Below, piece by piece: positions 9,901 through 17,734 of a stretch of 64,000 nt of DNA; position 1 is the first letter of the stretch, and the number at the start of each line of letters is the position of its first letter. A program made the position numbers and the translations under genes. The notes below the pieces were generated by a model. The model saw only the letters and a list, made by a program, of their open reading frames with translations. It was not told the DNA's origin and made no database searches. The stretch is from Streptantibioticus parmotrematis (GTDB lineage: Bacteria > Actinomycetota > Actinomycetes > Streptomycetales > Streptomycetaceae): the NCBI RefSeq assembly GCF_019890615.1, contig NZ_JAINVZ010000010.1:124001-188000 (forward strand), in the 5' to 3' direction.

Positions 9901-10854
9901 GTCGGTGACGGCACCCTGACCGCCGGCGCCCTCGTCGCCTACCTGCTCTACATCGACCTGTTCTTCTCACCCGTCCAGCAGCTCTCCCAGGTCTTCGACG
10001 GCTACCAGCAGGCGTCCGTCTCGCTCGGCCGCATCGCCGAACTCCTGCGCCTGCCCACCACGACCCCGCTGCCCCAACGCCCCGTGCCGGTACCGTCGTC
10101 CGGCCTGCGCGGCGAGATCTCCTTCGACGACGTCCACTTCGCCTACGGCGACGGCGAGGAGGCACTGGCCGGCATCGACCTGCGCGTCCCCGCCGGGCAG
10201 ACCGTCGCCTTCGTCGGCGAGACCGGCGCCGGCAAGTCCACCCTGGTCAAGCTCGTCGCCCGGTTCTACGACCCGACCGGCGGCGCCGTGCGCGTCGACG
10301 GCCTCGACCTGCGCGACCTCGACCTGACCGGTTACCGCCGCAGGCTCGGCGTCGTCCCCCAGGAGCCGTACCTCTTCCCCGGCACCATCCGCGACGCCAT
10401 CGCCTACGGCCGTCCCGACGCCACCGACGCCGAGGTCGAAACCGCCGCCCGCGCGGTCGGCGCCCACGAGATGATCGCCACGCTCGCCGACGGCTACCTG
10501 CACCGCGTCGGCGAACGCGGCCGCAACCTGTCCGCCGGACAGCGCCAGCTCATCGCCCTGGCCCGCGCCGAACTGGTCGACCCCGACGTGCTGCTGCTCG
10601 ACGAGGCGACCGCCGCGCTCGACCTGGCGACCGAGGCCGTGGTCAACGCCGCCGCCGACCGCCTCGCGGTGCGCAGGACCACCCTGGTCGTCGCCCACCG
10701 CCTGACCACGGCCGCCCGCGCCGACCGCGTCGTCGTCATGGACCACGGCCGGGTCGTCGAGGACGGCACGCACGCCGAACTCCTCGCCGCCGACGGTCGC
10801 TACGCCGAACTGTGGCGCACCTTCGCGGGCGAACCGGCCGACACCGCCGCCTGA
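6994..10854 (+). CDS. Fused ABC exporter: two TMD-NBD halves in one chain
   Basis: A 1286-aa protein made of two complete exporter halves (TMD1-NBD1, an unstructured linker near 605-690, TMD2-NBD2). NBD1 has Walker A GASGSGKST (about 400), signature LSGGQRQR and Walker B LLLLDDATS, where Asp replaces the catalytic Glu. NBD2 has GETGAGKST (about 1075), signature LSAGQRQL and LLLLDEATA with the normal Glu. Both H-loops are present (LLIAHRRS, LVVAHRLT). The chain therefore carries one consensus and one degenerate ATP site, as in heterodimeric exporters such as TM287/288. The substrate is unknown; it could be a drug, lipid or peptide. The start is a GTG after the terminator of the previous gene. 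Confidence 0.93.
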   Translation: MAATTRTASTTERPAGGPDGPGDGRARSAGGRPGQGWLRRITADSWHYRHAVLLALGASLVGMAVTALVPLLPRLIIDDVVAGHTGSVGLWASLMVVAALAVYASTYVRRYYGGRLALDVQYDLRTAMFRTISRLDGARQDALDTGQVVGRATSDLQLIQGLLFMIPVMLGNLLLFVMSLVVMAVLSPLLTLIALAVAPALWFLANRSRTRLFPATWYAQGEAAAVAGVVDGAVTGVRVVKGFGQETQEEEKLRRVSLRLFAARLRTVRLNARYNPALQAVPALGQVAMLALGGWMAVHHQITLGTFVAFSTYLAQLTGPVRMLTMMLTVGQQARAGVERVYELIDTEPGITESPHARALPRDADADIEFDDVTFGYDPDRPVLEHLSLRVEPGETLAVVGASGSGKSTVSLLLPRFYDVSGGAVRVGGTDVRDLTLDSLRAAIGLVPEDSFLFSDSVRANIAYGRPDATDAEIEAAARAAQAHGFISALPKGYDTVVGEQGLTLSGGQRQRVALARAVLTDPRLLLLDDATSAVDARVEAEIHDALREVMRGRTTLLIAHRRSTLALADRVAVLDHGRLVDVGTHDELQERCALYRRLLTDPDELAGDDAWSPDPAGRVRVVGEGGAEPEGRAADGITPELWPRSDRGARGESQVGVATASAAAGPGMAGALAGMPATPELLARVAALPPATDTPDIDDTAVRAAEPHFGLRAMLRGFTAPLLISLALVAADALGGLLLPILIRHGIDQGVDRLALGAVWSASGLALLVVLVQWAAEVGENQMTGRTGERVLYSLRLKIFAQLQRLGLDYYERELTGRVMTRMTTDVDALSSFLQTGLVTAVVSLLTFFGILVALLALDVELALVVFATLPPLIAATIVFRRKSVRAYGLARDRVSVVNADLQEHVAGLRVVQAFRGERAGARRFAERSDAYRQARVRGQWYISVYFPFVQFLSSVAAALVLIVGAGRVGDGTLTAGALVAYLLYIDLFFSPVQQLSQVFDGYQQASVSLGRIAELLRLPTTTPLPQRPVPVPSSGLRGEISFDDVHFAYGDGEEALAGIDLRVPAGQTVAFVGETGAGKSTLVKLVARFYDPTGGAVRVDGLDLRDLDLTGYRRRLGVVPQEPYLFPGTIRDAIAYGRPDATDAEVETAARAVGAHEMIATLADGYLHRVGERGRNLSAGQRQLIALARAELVDPDVLLLDEATAALDLATEAVVNAAADRLAVRRTTLVVAHRLTTAARADRVVVMDHGRVVEDGTHAELLAADGRYAELWRTFAGEPADTAA

Positions 10855-10876
10855 CCGCCCGACCCGCCCCGACGTC

Positions 10877-11668
10877 CTACGCGAACTCGCCCAGCAGCCG
10901 CATCAGATGCTCCCGCCCCGCGTCCAGCAGCCCCGGCAACCCGGCCGCCTGCGGATACCACCGCTTCTCGTACTCCCAGCACAGCCAGCCGTCCCACCCC
11001 TCGCGGCTGAGCACCTCCACGCACCCGTCGAGCGGCACCACCCCGCGCCCCAACGGCAACGGCGTCAACTCCTCCGCCGACGCGACGTCCTTGACCTGGA
11101 CGTACCCCAGATACGGCGCCAGCGCCGGATACGACGCGGCGGGCTCCTCGCCGCCGCGCCAGGTGTGCAGCACGTCCCACAGCGCGCCCACCGCCCGGTG
11201 CCCGACCGGCCCCAGCACGCGCGCCAGATCGGCGGCCGTGCGATGCGAGTCATGCGTCTCGACCAGCACCCGCACTCCGCGCTCCGCGGCGTACGGCGCG
11301 GCCGCCGCCAGCCGCCGCGCCGCCACCGCGTCGTCCTGCGGCCCACTCCCGCCGGGGAAGACCCTCACGAACGGCGCGCCCAGATCGCCCGCCAGCCCGA
11401 CCTGCCGCCGCAGGTCCTCCACCACCGGATCGTCCGCCCCGGGCGCCGCCACCCGCGTGTACGCGGCCACGCAGAGGATCTCCACCCCCGCGGCCCCGAA
11501 CACCTCCCGCACCCGGGCCCGCGCGTCCCCGTCCAGCCCGGCGTGCACCGGCTCCTCGTCCCGGTCGGCGCGCAACTCCACGCCGTGGAAGCCGTGTTCG
11601 CGCGCCAGCCCGACCACCTGCTCCACCGGCAGTCCGGGCACGCCGAGAGTGGAGAACGCGAGCCTCAC
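10877..11668 (-). CDS. Sugar phosphate isomerase/epimerase (xylose-isomerase-like TIM barrel)
   Basis: A 263-aa TIM-barrel protein of the AP-endonuclease-2/xylose isomerase superfamily (MRLAFSTLGVPG). Probable metal ligands are seen in ETHDSH, LWDVLHTW, the VQVKDV strand and CWEYEKRW. The substrate is unknown. It overlaps the end of the MarR-GNAT gene by 4 bp (ATGA), so its translation is coupled to that gene. It is convergent with the ABC exporter, with only 22 bp between. Confidence 0.85.
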   Translation of the reverse strand: MRLAFSTLGVPGLPVEQVVGLAREHGFHGVELRADRDEEPVHAGLDGDARARVREVFGAAGVEILCVAAYTRVAAPGADDPVVEDLRRQVGLAGDLGAPFVRVFPGGSGPQDDAVAARRLAAAAPYAAERGVRVLVETHDSHRTAADLARVLGPVGHRAVGALWDVLHTWRGGEEPAASYPALAPYLGYVQVKDVASAEELTPLPLGRGVVPLDGCVEVLSREGWDGWLCWEYEKRWYPQAAGLPGLLDAGREHLMRLLGEFA

Positions 11669-12600
11669 AGTGTCATCACCCAGTCCTGTCCCATCAGGTC
11701 CTTGCCGAAGCTGTGGTGGGGTTTCTCCGCCACCAGCTCGAACCCGTGCCGCTCATAGATCTTCCGGGCCGCCGCCAGCACGTCATTGGTCCACAACACG
11801 ATCTCCCGGTACCCCGCCTGCCGCGCGAAACACACGCACTGGCTCACCAACCGGTCGCCGACGCCGTTCCCCCGCGCCGTGGGCGCCACCAGCAGCAGCC
11901 TCAGCCGCGCCGTCTCGTCGCTCTCCCGCACGCACATCACACACCCGACCGGCTCGCCGTCGAACTCGGCGATCCACAGCGCCTCGCGAGCCGGATCGTG
12001 CCCACTCGCGAAGTCCCCCACGATCCGGGTGACCAGCGCCTCGTACTCCTCGTTCCACCCGAACTGCTCGGCGTACAGCGCCCCGTTGGCCCGGATCACC
12101 CAGCCCAGGTCCCCGGGGCGCGGGCCGCGCAGCACCACCGTGCCCACCCTGGGGCGCGACAGCACCTCCTGCGCGGTCCGCAGCGCCTCGGTCAGTCTCC
12201 GGCGCTGGCCCTCGCCGAGCCGCGCCACCAGGTCGCCGACCGCCTCCCAGGAACGTTCGTCCAGCAGCGCCGCCGCCTCCCGCCCGGCCGCGGTCGGCCG
12301 CACCAGGTGCACCCGGCGGTCGGTGGGATGCTCCTCGCGCACCACCAGCCCCGCCTTCTCCAGCCGTGCCAGCACCCGGCTCAGGTGCGCGGCCTCGGCG
12401 CGGATGGTCTCGCGCAGCCGCGGCACCGCCGTGCGCTCCTGCTGGTTCAGCTCGTACAGCACCCGGGCCTCGGTGAGCGAGTACGGGGTGCCGAGGCGGC
12501 CGGCGTAGTCGAGCGCGCCGATCAGGCTGGTGTAGAAGCGGTTGAACGAGCGGATCGCGTCGACCGTGGGGCCGAGCCAGGGGGCGTCCTTCGCGGTCAT
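11665..12600 (-). CDS. MarR-type regulator fused to GNAT acetyltransferase
   Basis: A 311-aa two-domain protein. Residues about 15-145 form a MarR winged helix (SLTEARVLYELNQQE...HLSRVLARLEKAGLV with the wing TDRRVHLV). About 165-305 form a GNAT domain with the acetyl-CoA loop APTARGNGVGDRLV and a terminal YERHGFELVAEKPHHSFG. The ATG at the right end is used; a longer frame lacks conserved sequence. It is followed by the coupled isomerase. The pairing suggests that metabolite acetylation and gene control are linked in one polypeptide, but the substrate is unknown. Confidence 0.88.
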   Translation of the reverse strand: MTAKDAPWLGPTVDAIRSFNRFYTSLIGALDYAGRLGTPYSLTEARVLYELNQQERTAVPRLRETIRAEAAHLSRVLARLEKAGLVVREEHPTDRRVHLVRPTAAGREAAALLDERSWEAVGDLVARLGEGQRRRLTEALRTAQEVLSRPRVGTVVLRGPRPGDLGWVIRANGALYAEQFGWNEEYEALVTRIVGDFASGHDPAREALWIAEFDGEPVGCVMCVRESDETARLRLLLVAPTARGNGVGDRLVSQCVCFARQAGYREIVLWTNDVLAAARKIYERHGFELVAEKPHHSFGKDLMGQDWVMTL

Positions 12601-12736
12601 GGGAGAGCCCACCCTTCGGAAATCGGTTGTCACACCGTTGTCTCCGACAAGGGTATGTCGGGGGTGGGTCCGCCCGACAGGGCTTACGCGGAAGTGAGGG
12701 GCGCGCTCCCGGGGGCGCGCAGGGGGCACTGGGTGG

Positions 12737-13849
12737 TCAGCTTTCGCGCGGGGGCGCGGTGGACTCCCGTATCACCAACTCGCCCTCCACCAGTGCCACT
12801 CCACCGCCCGGCGTCGTCTCGCGCCCCATGACCAGCCGCCCCGCCCGCGCCCCCGCCTCGTGCAACGGCAGCCGCACCGTGGTGAGCGCCGGCGTCGCGT
12901 CCACGCTGAACGGCAGATCGTCGAAACCGGTGACCGACACGTCCCGCGGCACCTGCAACCCCCGCTCGCGCAGCGCCGCGATCACGCCGAGCGCCACCGT
13001 GTCGTTGGCGGCCACGATCGCGGTCAGGCCGGGGCAGCGGTCGAGGAGTTCGCGCGCGGCGCGGTGGCCGCTGGACCGGTCGTAGTACCCGTACGCGGTC
13101 AGCCCGCCGCACTCGCGCGCCAGCCCGTACGCCGCCAGCGCGTTGCGGTGGCCCTCCAGGCGGTGCCGGGTGGTGGTGCGGTCGACCGGTCCCGCCACAC
13201 ACCCGATGCGGCGGTGCCCGAGGCGTATCAGATGCCGGGTCAACTGCTCGGCGCCGCCGCGGTTGTCGAACCCCAGCGTCATCACCGGGTTGCCGCCCTC
13301 CGGCTCGCCCGCCCCTTCCTCGAAGGGCCCGGCCGGCAAGGGTGGCCGCCCGCACAGCACGACCCGCGTCCCCGATGCCGCCAGCCGGGCCAGCCGGTCG
13401 GCGATCGCGTCGGTGTCGGAGCCCTCCACCGCGCTGCCGGTGAGGATGACGCCCGCCGCCCGCTGCCTGTGCAACAGGGTCAGATAGGTCAACTCCGCCT
13501 CCGGCGAACCGCCCGTGTTGCAGACCACGGCCAGCTTGCCGCCACCCGGCGCGCCCGCCCGCCCCTGCTCATCGGCGTCACCGCCGCGGGCTATCTCCGC
13601 CTGCGCGGCGCTGGCCAGGATGCCGAAGAACGGATCCGCGACATCGTTGACGAGCACCCCGACCAGGTCCGACGTCGCCGCCGCCAGCGCCCTGGCGTTC
13701 CCGTTGACCACGTACTCCAGGTCCTCCACGGCCCGCAGCACCCGTTCGCGGGTGTGGTCGGCGACCGGGTAATTGCCGTTCAGCACACGGGAGACCGTCG
13801 CGGAGGACACCCCCGCGCGCGCCGCCACATCGGCCAGGGTCGTGGTCAT
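12737..13849 (-). CDS. LacI family transcriptional repressor
   Basis: A 370-aa LacI/GalR regulator. The N-terminal HTH is TLADVAARAGVSSATVSRVL with the hinge NGNARALA, followed by a periplasmic-binding-like sugar domain (LVGVLVNDVADPFF...VTGFDDLPFS). A glycine/alanine-rich stretch (near residue 85-100) interrupts the effector domain. GGAGGAAG seven bases before the ATG fixes the start. It is divergent from the Gfo/Idh-DUF993-isomerase operon and is very likely its sugar-responsive repressor. Confidence 0.92.
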   Translation of the reverse strand: MTTTLADVAARAGVSSATVSRVLNGNYPVADHTRERVLRAVEDLEYVVNGNARALAAATSDLVGVLVNDVADPFFGILASAAQAEIARGGDADEQGRAGAPGGGKLAVVCNTGGSPEAELTYLTLLHRQRAAGVILTGSAVEGSDTDAIADRLARLAASGTRVVLCGRPPLPAGPFEEGAGEPEGGNPVMTLGFDNRGGAEQLTRHLIRLGHRRIGCVAGPVDRTTTRHRLEGHRNALAAYGLARECGGLTAYGYYDRSSGHRAARELLDRCPGLTAIVAANDTVALGVIAALRERGLQVPRDVSVTGFDDLPFSVDATPALTTVRLPLHEAGARAGRLVMGRETTPGGGVALVEGELVIRESTAPPRES

Positions 13850-13991
13850 CGTCGTACTTCCTCCGTACTCGTTCTCTCCACCGCACGTCATACGTGCCGT
13901 ACGGCCGGAAGGACTCAGCGGGGGCGCGCCGGTTTCCGCCATTGGCACGACCTCTTGAAGTGTCCTTTCGGGGATCGCTAGCGTAGCCGGA

Positions 13992-14008
13992 CGGAAAGCG
14001 CTTGCTAC
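13992..14008. promoter_or_regulatory. LacI-type operator candidate (GGAAAGCGCTTGCT)
   Basis: GGAAAGCGCTTGCT has the AAGCGCTT core of LacI-family operators (GAAAGCGCTTTC type). It lies about 50 bp before the Gfo/Idh start in the gap that also holds the LacI promoter. Repression of both directions is the simplest reading. Confidence 0.6.
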
Positions 14009-14052
14009 GGGGCATTGCGGGCAGGCGGCAGCGACGACGGAGAGGACCCGAC

Positions 14053-15210
14053 GTGACCCGCAGGACCGTCCGCATCGCGATGAACGGCGTCACCGGCCGC
14101 ATGGGCTACCGCCAGCACCTGATCCGTTCCGTCCTGGCCATCCGCGAGCAGGGCGGACTCCGGCTCGGCGACGGCACCGTCCTGTGGCCCGAGCCGTTGC
14201 TCGTCGGCCGCCGCGAAACCGCCCTGAGGGAACTCGCCGACCGCCACGGTCTCGACCACTGGTCCACCGACCTGGACACCGTGCTGTCCGACCCCGCCGT
14301 CGAGGTCTACTTCGACGCCCAGGTGACCTCCGCCCGGGTGCCCGCCGTGCGCCGCGCCATCGCCGCCGGCAAGCACGTCTACTGCGAGAAGCCCACCGCC
14401 ACGTCGTTCGAGGAGGCCCTCGAACTCGCCCGCCTGGCCCGCGAGGCGGGGGTGCGCAACGGCGTGGTGCAGGACAAGCTCTTCCTGCCCGGCCTGCGCA
14501 AACTGCGCCGCCTGGTGGACGGCGGATTCTTCGGGCGCGTGCTGTCGGTGCGGGGCGAGTTCGGCTACTGGGTCTTCGAGGGCGACTGGCAGCCCGCTCA
14601 ACGCCCCTCCTGGAACTACCGCGTCCGCGACGGCGGCGGCATCACCGTCGACATGTTCCCGCACTGGGACTACGTGCTGCACGAACTGTTCGGCCGCGTG
14701 ACCTCCGTCCAGGCGCTCAGCACCACCCACGTCCCGCGCCGCTGGGACGAGGACGGCGAGCCCTACGAGGCGACGGCCGACGACGCCGCCTACGGGATCT
14801 TCCAGCTCGCCTCGGGCGCCGTCGCCCAGTTCAACTCCTCCTGGGCGGTGCGGGTCCACCGCGACGAGCTCCTCGAACTCCAGGTGGACGGCACCCACGG
14901 CTCCGCCGTCGCCGGCCTGCGCGACTGCCGCGTCCAGCACCGCTCGGCCACCCCGAGGCCGGCCTGGGACCCGGACGGCCCGCCCGCCGACCGCTTCCGC
15001 GCGCAGTGGCAGCAGGTCCCCGACAACGAACCCGGCGGTTTCGGCAACGCCTTCAGGGAGCAGTGGGAACACTTCCTGCGCCACGTCGCCGCCGACGGCC
15101 CCTGGTCCTGGGACCTGCTGGCCGGGGCCCGCGGCGTCCAGCTCGCCGAACTCGGCCGGCGCTCCTCGGCGGAGGGCCGCCGCCTCGACGTCCCCGAGCT
15201 GACCCGGTGA
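14053..15210 (+). CDS. Gfo/Idh/MocA family NAD(P)-dependent oxidoreductase
   Basis: A 385-aa dehydrogenase. The N-terminal Rossmann fold begins RIAMNGVTGRMGYRQ, an unusual GxxGxxG spacing. The family EKP motif is in HVYCEKPTA (112-114), followed by the C-terminal Gfo/Idh sheet domain. The GTG start has GGAGAGG upstream. Its stop overlaps the next GTG by four bases (GTGA). With a DUF993 protein and a TIM-barrel isomerase, this forms a sugar or inositol-like catabolic unit; the oxidised substrate is unknown. Confidence 0.9.
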   Translation: MTRRTVRIAMNGVTGRMGYRQHLIRSVLAIREQGGLRLGDGTVLWPEPLLVGRRETALRELADRHGLDHWSTDLDTVLSDPAVEVYFDAQVTSARVPAVRRAIAAGKHVYCEKPTATSFEEALELARLAREAGVRNGVVQDKLFLPGLRKLRRLVDGGFFGRVLSVRGEFGYWVFEGDWQPAQRPSWNYRVRDGGGITVDMFPHWDYVLHELFGRVTSVQALSTTHVPRRWDEDGEPYEATADDAAYGIFQLASGAVAQFNSSWAVRVHRDELLELQVDGTHGSAVAGLRDCRVQHRSATPRPAWDPDGPPADRFRAQWQQVPDNEPGGFGNAFREQWEHFLRHVAADGPWSWDLLAGARGVQLAELGRRSSAEGRRLDVPELTR

Positions 15211-16592
15211 CCCCGGGGATCGCTCTGCCCGACGAGCGGGGACGCCTGCGGGTGTACGTCCCGCGCGATGATCCGGCGCCGTACGTGCGGCGGAGGGCGG
15301 CGGCGCGGGGTGGTGGGGCGGAGGGCGCGGCGGCGGGTGCGTGGCCGGAGGGTGCGGGCTCGGACGATGCGGCGGAGGGCGGTACGGCGGCGTCGGGAGG
15401 AGGGCGGCCGCAGGGGGCGGCGCAGGACGTCGCGGCGCCGGGAGGACGGGTGTCGGGAGGACGGGTGTCGGCGCAGGACACCGCGTCGCCGGGGGACGAG
15501 GGCCCCGCAGCCCAACCGCCCCTTCCCCGCGTGCTGCTGGCCGCCGCGCATGTCGTCGCCGACCCCTTCCGCACGGTGGGGGATCCGGATGCCCCCGCCG
15601 CCGTCGACTGGGACGCGACGCTCGCTTTCCGCCGTCATCTGTGGGCCCTCGGGCTCGGTGTCGCCGACGCGATGGACACCGCGCAACGCGGCATGGGCCT
15701 GGACTGGGCCGCCGCCCGCGAGTTGGTCCGCCGCTCCGCCGCCGAGGCGAAGGCGGTCGGCGGACACATCGCCTGCGGCGTCGGCACCGACCAACTCGCC
15801 GCCCCGGCCCGCACGTTGTCCGAGGTCGTCACCGCGTACGAGGAACAGCTCGCCGTCGTGGAGGACTGCGGCGCGCAGCCGGTCCTCATGGCATCCCGCG
15901 CCCTCGCCGCCCTGGCCGCCGGGCCCGACGACTACGCCGAGGTCTACGGGGAGATGCTGCGCCAGTGCTCGGGACCGGTCGTCCTGCACTGGCTGGGCCC
16001 GATGTTCGACCCGGCGCTGACCGGCTACTGGGGCAGCACCGAACTCGACGCGGCGACCGAGGCGTTCCTCGCTGTCATCGCCGCGCATCCGGGGAAGGTG
16101 GACGGCGTCAAGGTCTCGCTCCTCGACGCGCACCGCGAGATCGCCCTGCGTCGGCGCCTGCCGGACGGCGTCCGCTGCTACACGGGGGACGACCTGCACT
16201 ACCCCGAGCTGATCGACGGTGACGACCAGGGGTTCAGCCATGCCCTGCTCGGGGCCTTCGACCCACTCGCACCGGCCGCCGCCGAGGCGCTGCGCCTCCT
16301 CGGCGCGGGCGACCGGAAGGGCTTCCGGGCTCTGCTCGACTCCACTGTTGAGTTGTCCCGCCATCTCTTCCGGGCCCCGACCCGTCACTACAAGACGGGA
16401 GTGGTGCTCCTCGCCTGGCTCGCCGGGCACCAGTCGCACTTCACCATGGTCGGCGGCCTGCACTCCGCCCGATCACTCCCGCACCTGGCCCGCGCCTACC
16501 AGCTCGCGGACGGGCTGGGCCTCTTCCCCGATCCGGGGCTGGCTCGTTCCCGCATGGCATCCCTCCTCTCTCTCCATGGAGTCAATCAGTGA
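15207..16592 (+). CDS. DUF993 / dihydrodipicolinate-synthase-like protein with low-complexity insert
   Basis: A 461-aa protein. The recognisable DUF993 (DHDPS-like TIM barrel, aldolase class) sequence starts at VPRDDPAPY, breaks at residue 30 and resumes at PPLPRVLLAAAHVVADPF (about 105). The break is filled by some 75 residues of Gly/Ala/Arg/Asp encoded by imperfect DNA repeats. The rest (DWDATLAFRRHLWALGLGVADAMDTAQ, VDGVKVSLLDAHRE with the likely Schiff-base Lys, HQSHFTMVGGLHSAR) is well preserved. GTGA overlaps on both sides couple it to its neighbours. The family is found in operons with Gfo/Idh oxidoreductases and isomerases; its reaction is presumed to be a retro-aldol or lyase step. 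Confidence 0.85.
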   Translation: MTPGIALPDERGRLRVYVPRDDPAPYVRRRAAARGGGAEGAAAGAWPEGAGSDDAAEGGTAASGGGRPQGAAQDVAAPGGRVSGGRVSAQDTASPGDEGPAAQPPLPRVLLAAAHVVADPFRTVGDPDAPAAVDWDATLAFRRHLWALGLGVADAMDTAQRGMGLDWAAARELVRRSAAEAKAVGGHIACGVGTDQLAAPARTLSEVVTAYEEQLAVVEDCGAQPVLMASRALAALAAGPDDYAEVYGEMLRQCSGPVVLHWLGPMFDPALTGYWGSTELDAATEAFLAVIAAHPGKVDGVKVSLLDAHREIALRRRLPDGVRCYTGDDLHYPELIDGDDQGFSHALLGAFDPLAPAAAEALRLLGAGDRKGFRALLDSTVELSRHLFRAPTRHYKTGVVLLAWLAGHQSHFTMVGGLHSARSLPHLARAYQLADGLGLFPDPGLARSRMASLLSLHGVNQ

Positions 16593-17467
16593 CCACTGAC
16601 AATCGGGGGCCTGCGGAAGGCCCTGGTCAACCAAGTGATCAGGGGTTCACTCGACTCAGTGTCAATCAGGAGACCGTGCGGCAGCTCTCCGTCCCCGAGC
16701 TCGTCCAGGCCTGCGCGGTGCTCGGCATCCAGGGGGTCGGCCTGTGGCGGGACCCGGTCCGGGAGTTCGGGGTCGCGCGGGCGGCCAGGGCGGTGCGGGA
16801 GGCCGGTCTGACCGTCACCTCGCTGTGCCGGGGCGGCTTCTTCACCGCCGTCGACCCCGCCGAGCGGGCAGCCGCCCTCGCCTCGAACCACGCCGCCGTC
16901 GACGAGGCAGCGGGCCTCGGCACCTCGACCCTCGTCCTCGTCTCCGGTGGCCTGCCGCCGGGGGAGCGCGACCTGACCGCCGCCCGGGAACGCGTCGCCG
17001 ACGCCGTCGCCGAACTCGTCCCGTACGCCACCGACATGGGGATCCGGCTGGCGATCGAGCCCCTGCACCCCATGTTCGCGTCCGACCGCTGCGTCGTCTC
17101 GACCCTCGCCCAGGCGCTCGACCTCGCGGAACGTTTCCCCTCCGAACGCGTCGGGGTGGTCGTCGACTCGTACCACGTGTGGTGGGACGACCGGACCCCG
17201 CAGCAGATCGCCCGCGCCGGCGCCGACGGCCGGATCGCCGCGTTCCAGCTCGCGGACTGGGTGACGCCGTTGCCGGAGGGTGCCCTGCTCGGCCGGGGCC
17301 AGCTGGGCGACGGCTGCGTCGACCTGCGGGGCCTGCGCGAACTGGTCGACCGCGCGGGCTACGACGGCCCGATCGAGGTCGAGGTCTTCAATCCCGCGCT
17401 GTGGGAACGGCCGGGGGGCGAGGTGGTGGCCGAAACGGCACGACGCTTCCGGGACTTCGTCCTCTGA
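16589..17467 (+). CDS. Sugar phosphate isomerase/epimerase (AP-endonuclease-2 TIM barrel)
   Basis: A 292-aa TIM barrel. The four typical metal ligands are readable: Glu in LAIEPLHP, Asp/His in VVDSYHVWW, the QLADW strand and Glu in IEVEVFNP. The GTG overlaps the DUF993 stop by 4 bp. It is the last gene of the LacI-controlled operon, probably converting the keto-sugar between the dehydrogenase and lyase steps (inference). Confidence 0.88.
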   Translation: MTTDNRGPAEGPGQPSDQGFTRLSVNQETVRQLSVPELVQACAVLGIQGVGLWRDPVREFGVARAARAVREAGLTVTSLCRGGFFTAVDPAERAAALASNHAAVDEAAGLGTSTLVLVSGGLPPGERDLTAARERVADAVAELVPYATDMGIRLAIEPLHPMFASDRCVVSTLAQALDLAERFPSERVGVVVDSYHVWWDDRTPQQIARAGADGRIAAFQLADWVTPLPEGALLGRGQLGDGCVDLRGLRELVDRAGYDGPIEVEVFNPALWERPGGEVVAETARRFRDFVL

Positions 17468-17625
17468 GTTCGCCCTTGCAGGCGCGCGGGCGCTTGGACG
17501 GTCGGGCGCTCAGGCGGTCGGGCGGTCGGACGCTTAGGCGGTCGGAGCTCAGGCGCTCAGGGGTCGGGGACGGGGTGCCGGGTACCGAGGAGACGAACCT
17601 CGCGAAAAAATCTTGGAAGCTGGGT

Positions 17626-17654
17626 GCAACCATCCGGCTACGTGCGGTGTCGTA
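17626..17654 (+). promoter_or_regulatory. Possible ECF-sigma promoter (GCAACC - 17 bp - GTCGTA)
   Basis: GCAACC and GTCGTA spaced by 17 bp match the AAC / CGT-type pattern of actinobacterial extracytoplasmic-function sigma promoters. It points into a region with hairpins but no recognisable gene. Confidence 0.35.
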
Positions 17655-17706
17655 CTGGTCATGAGGTTCCCGAGGGGGGCTCGGGGAACCGATGGGGGGA
17701 AACGCG

Positions 17707-17734
17707 AAGGGGTCCGGCCACTGCCGGACCCCTT
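17707..17734. terminator. Bidirectional hairpin between convergent units
   Basis: A 12-bp perfect stem, AAGGGGTCCGGC with GCCGGACCCCTT, and a 4-nt loop. It lies between the end of the isomerase operon and the end of rbsK on the other strand. There is no T-tract, as is common in this genus. Confidence 0.7.
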
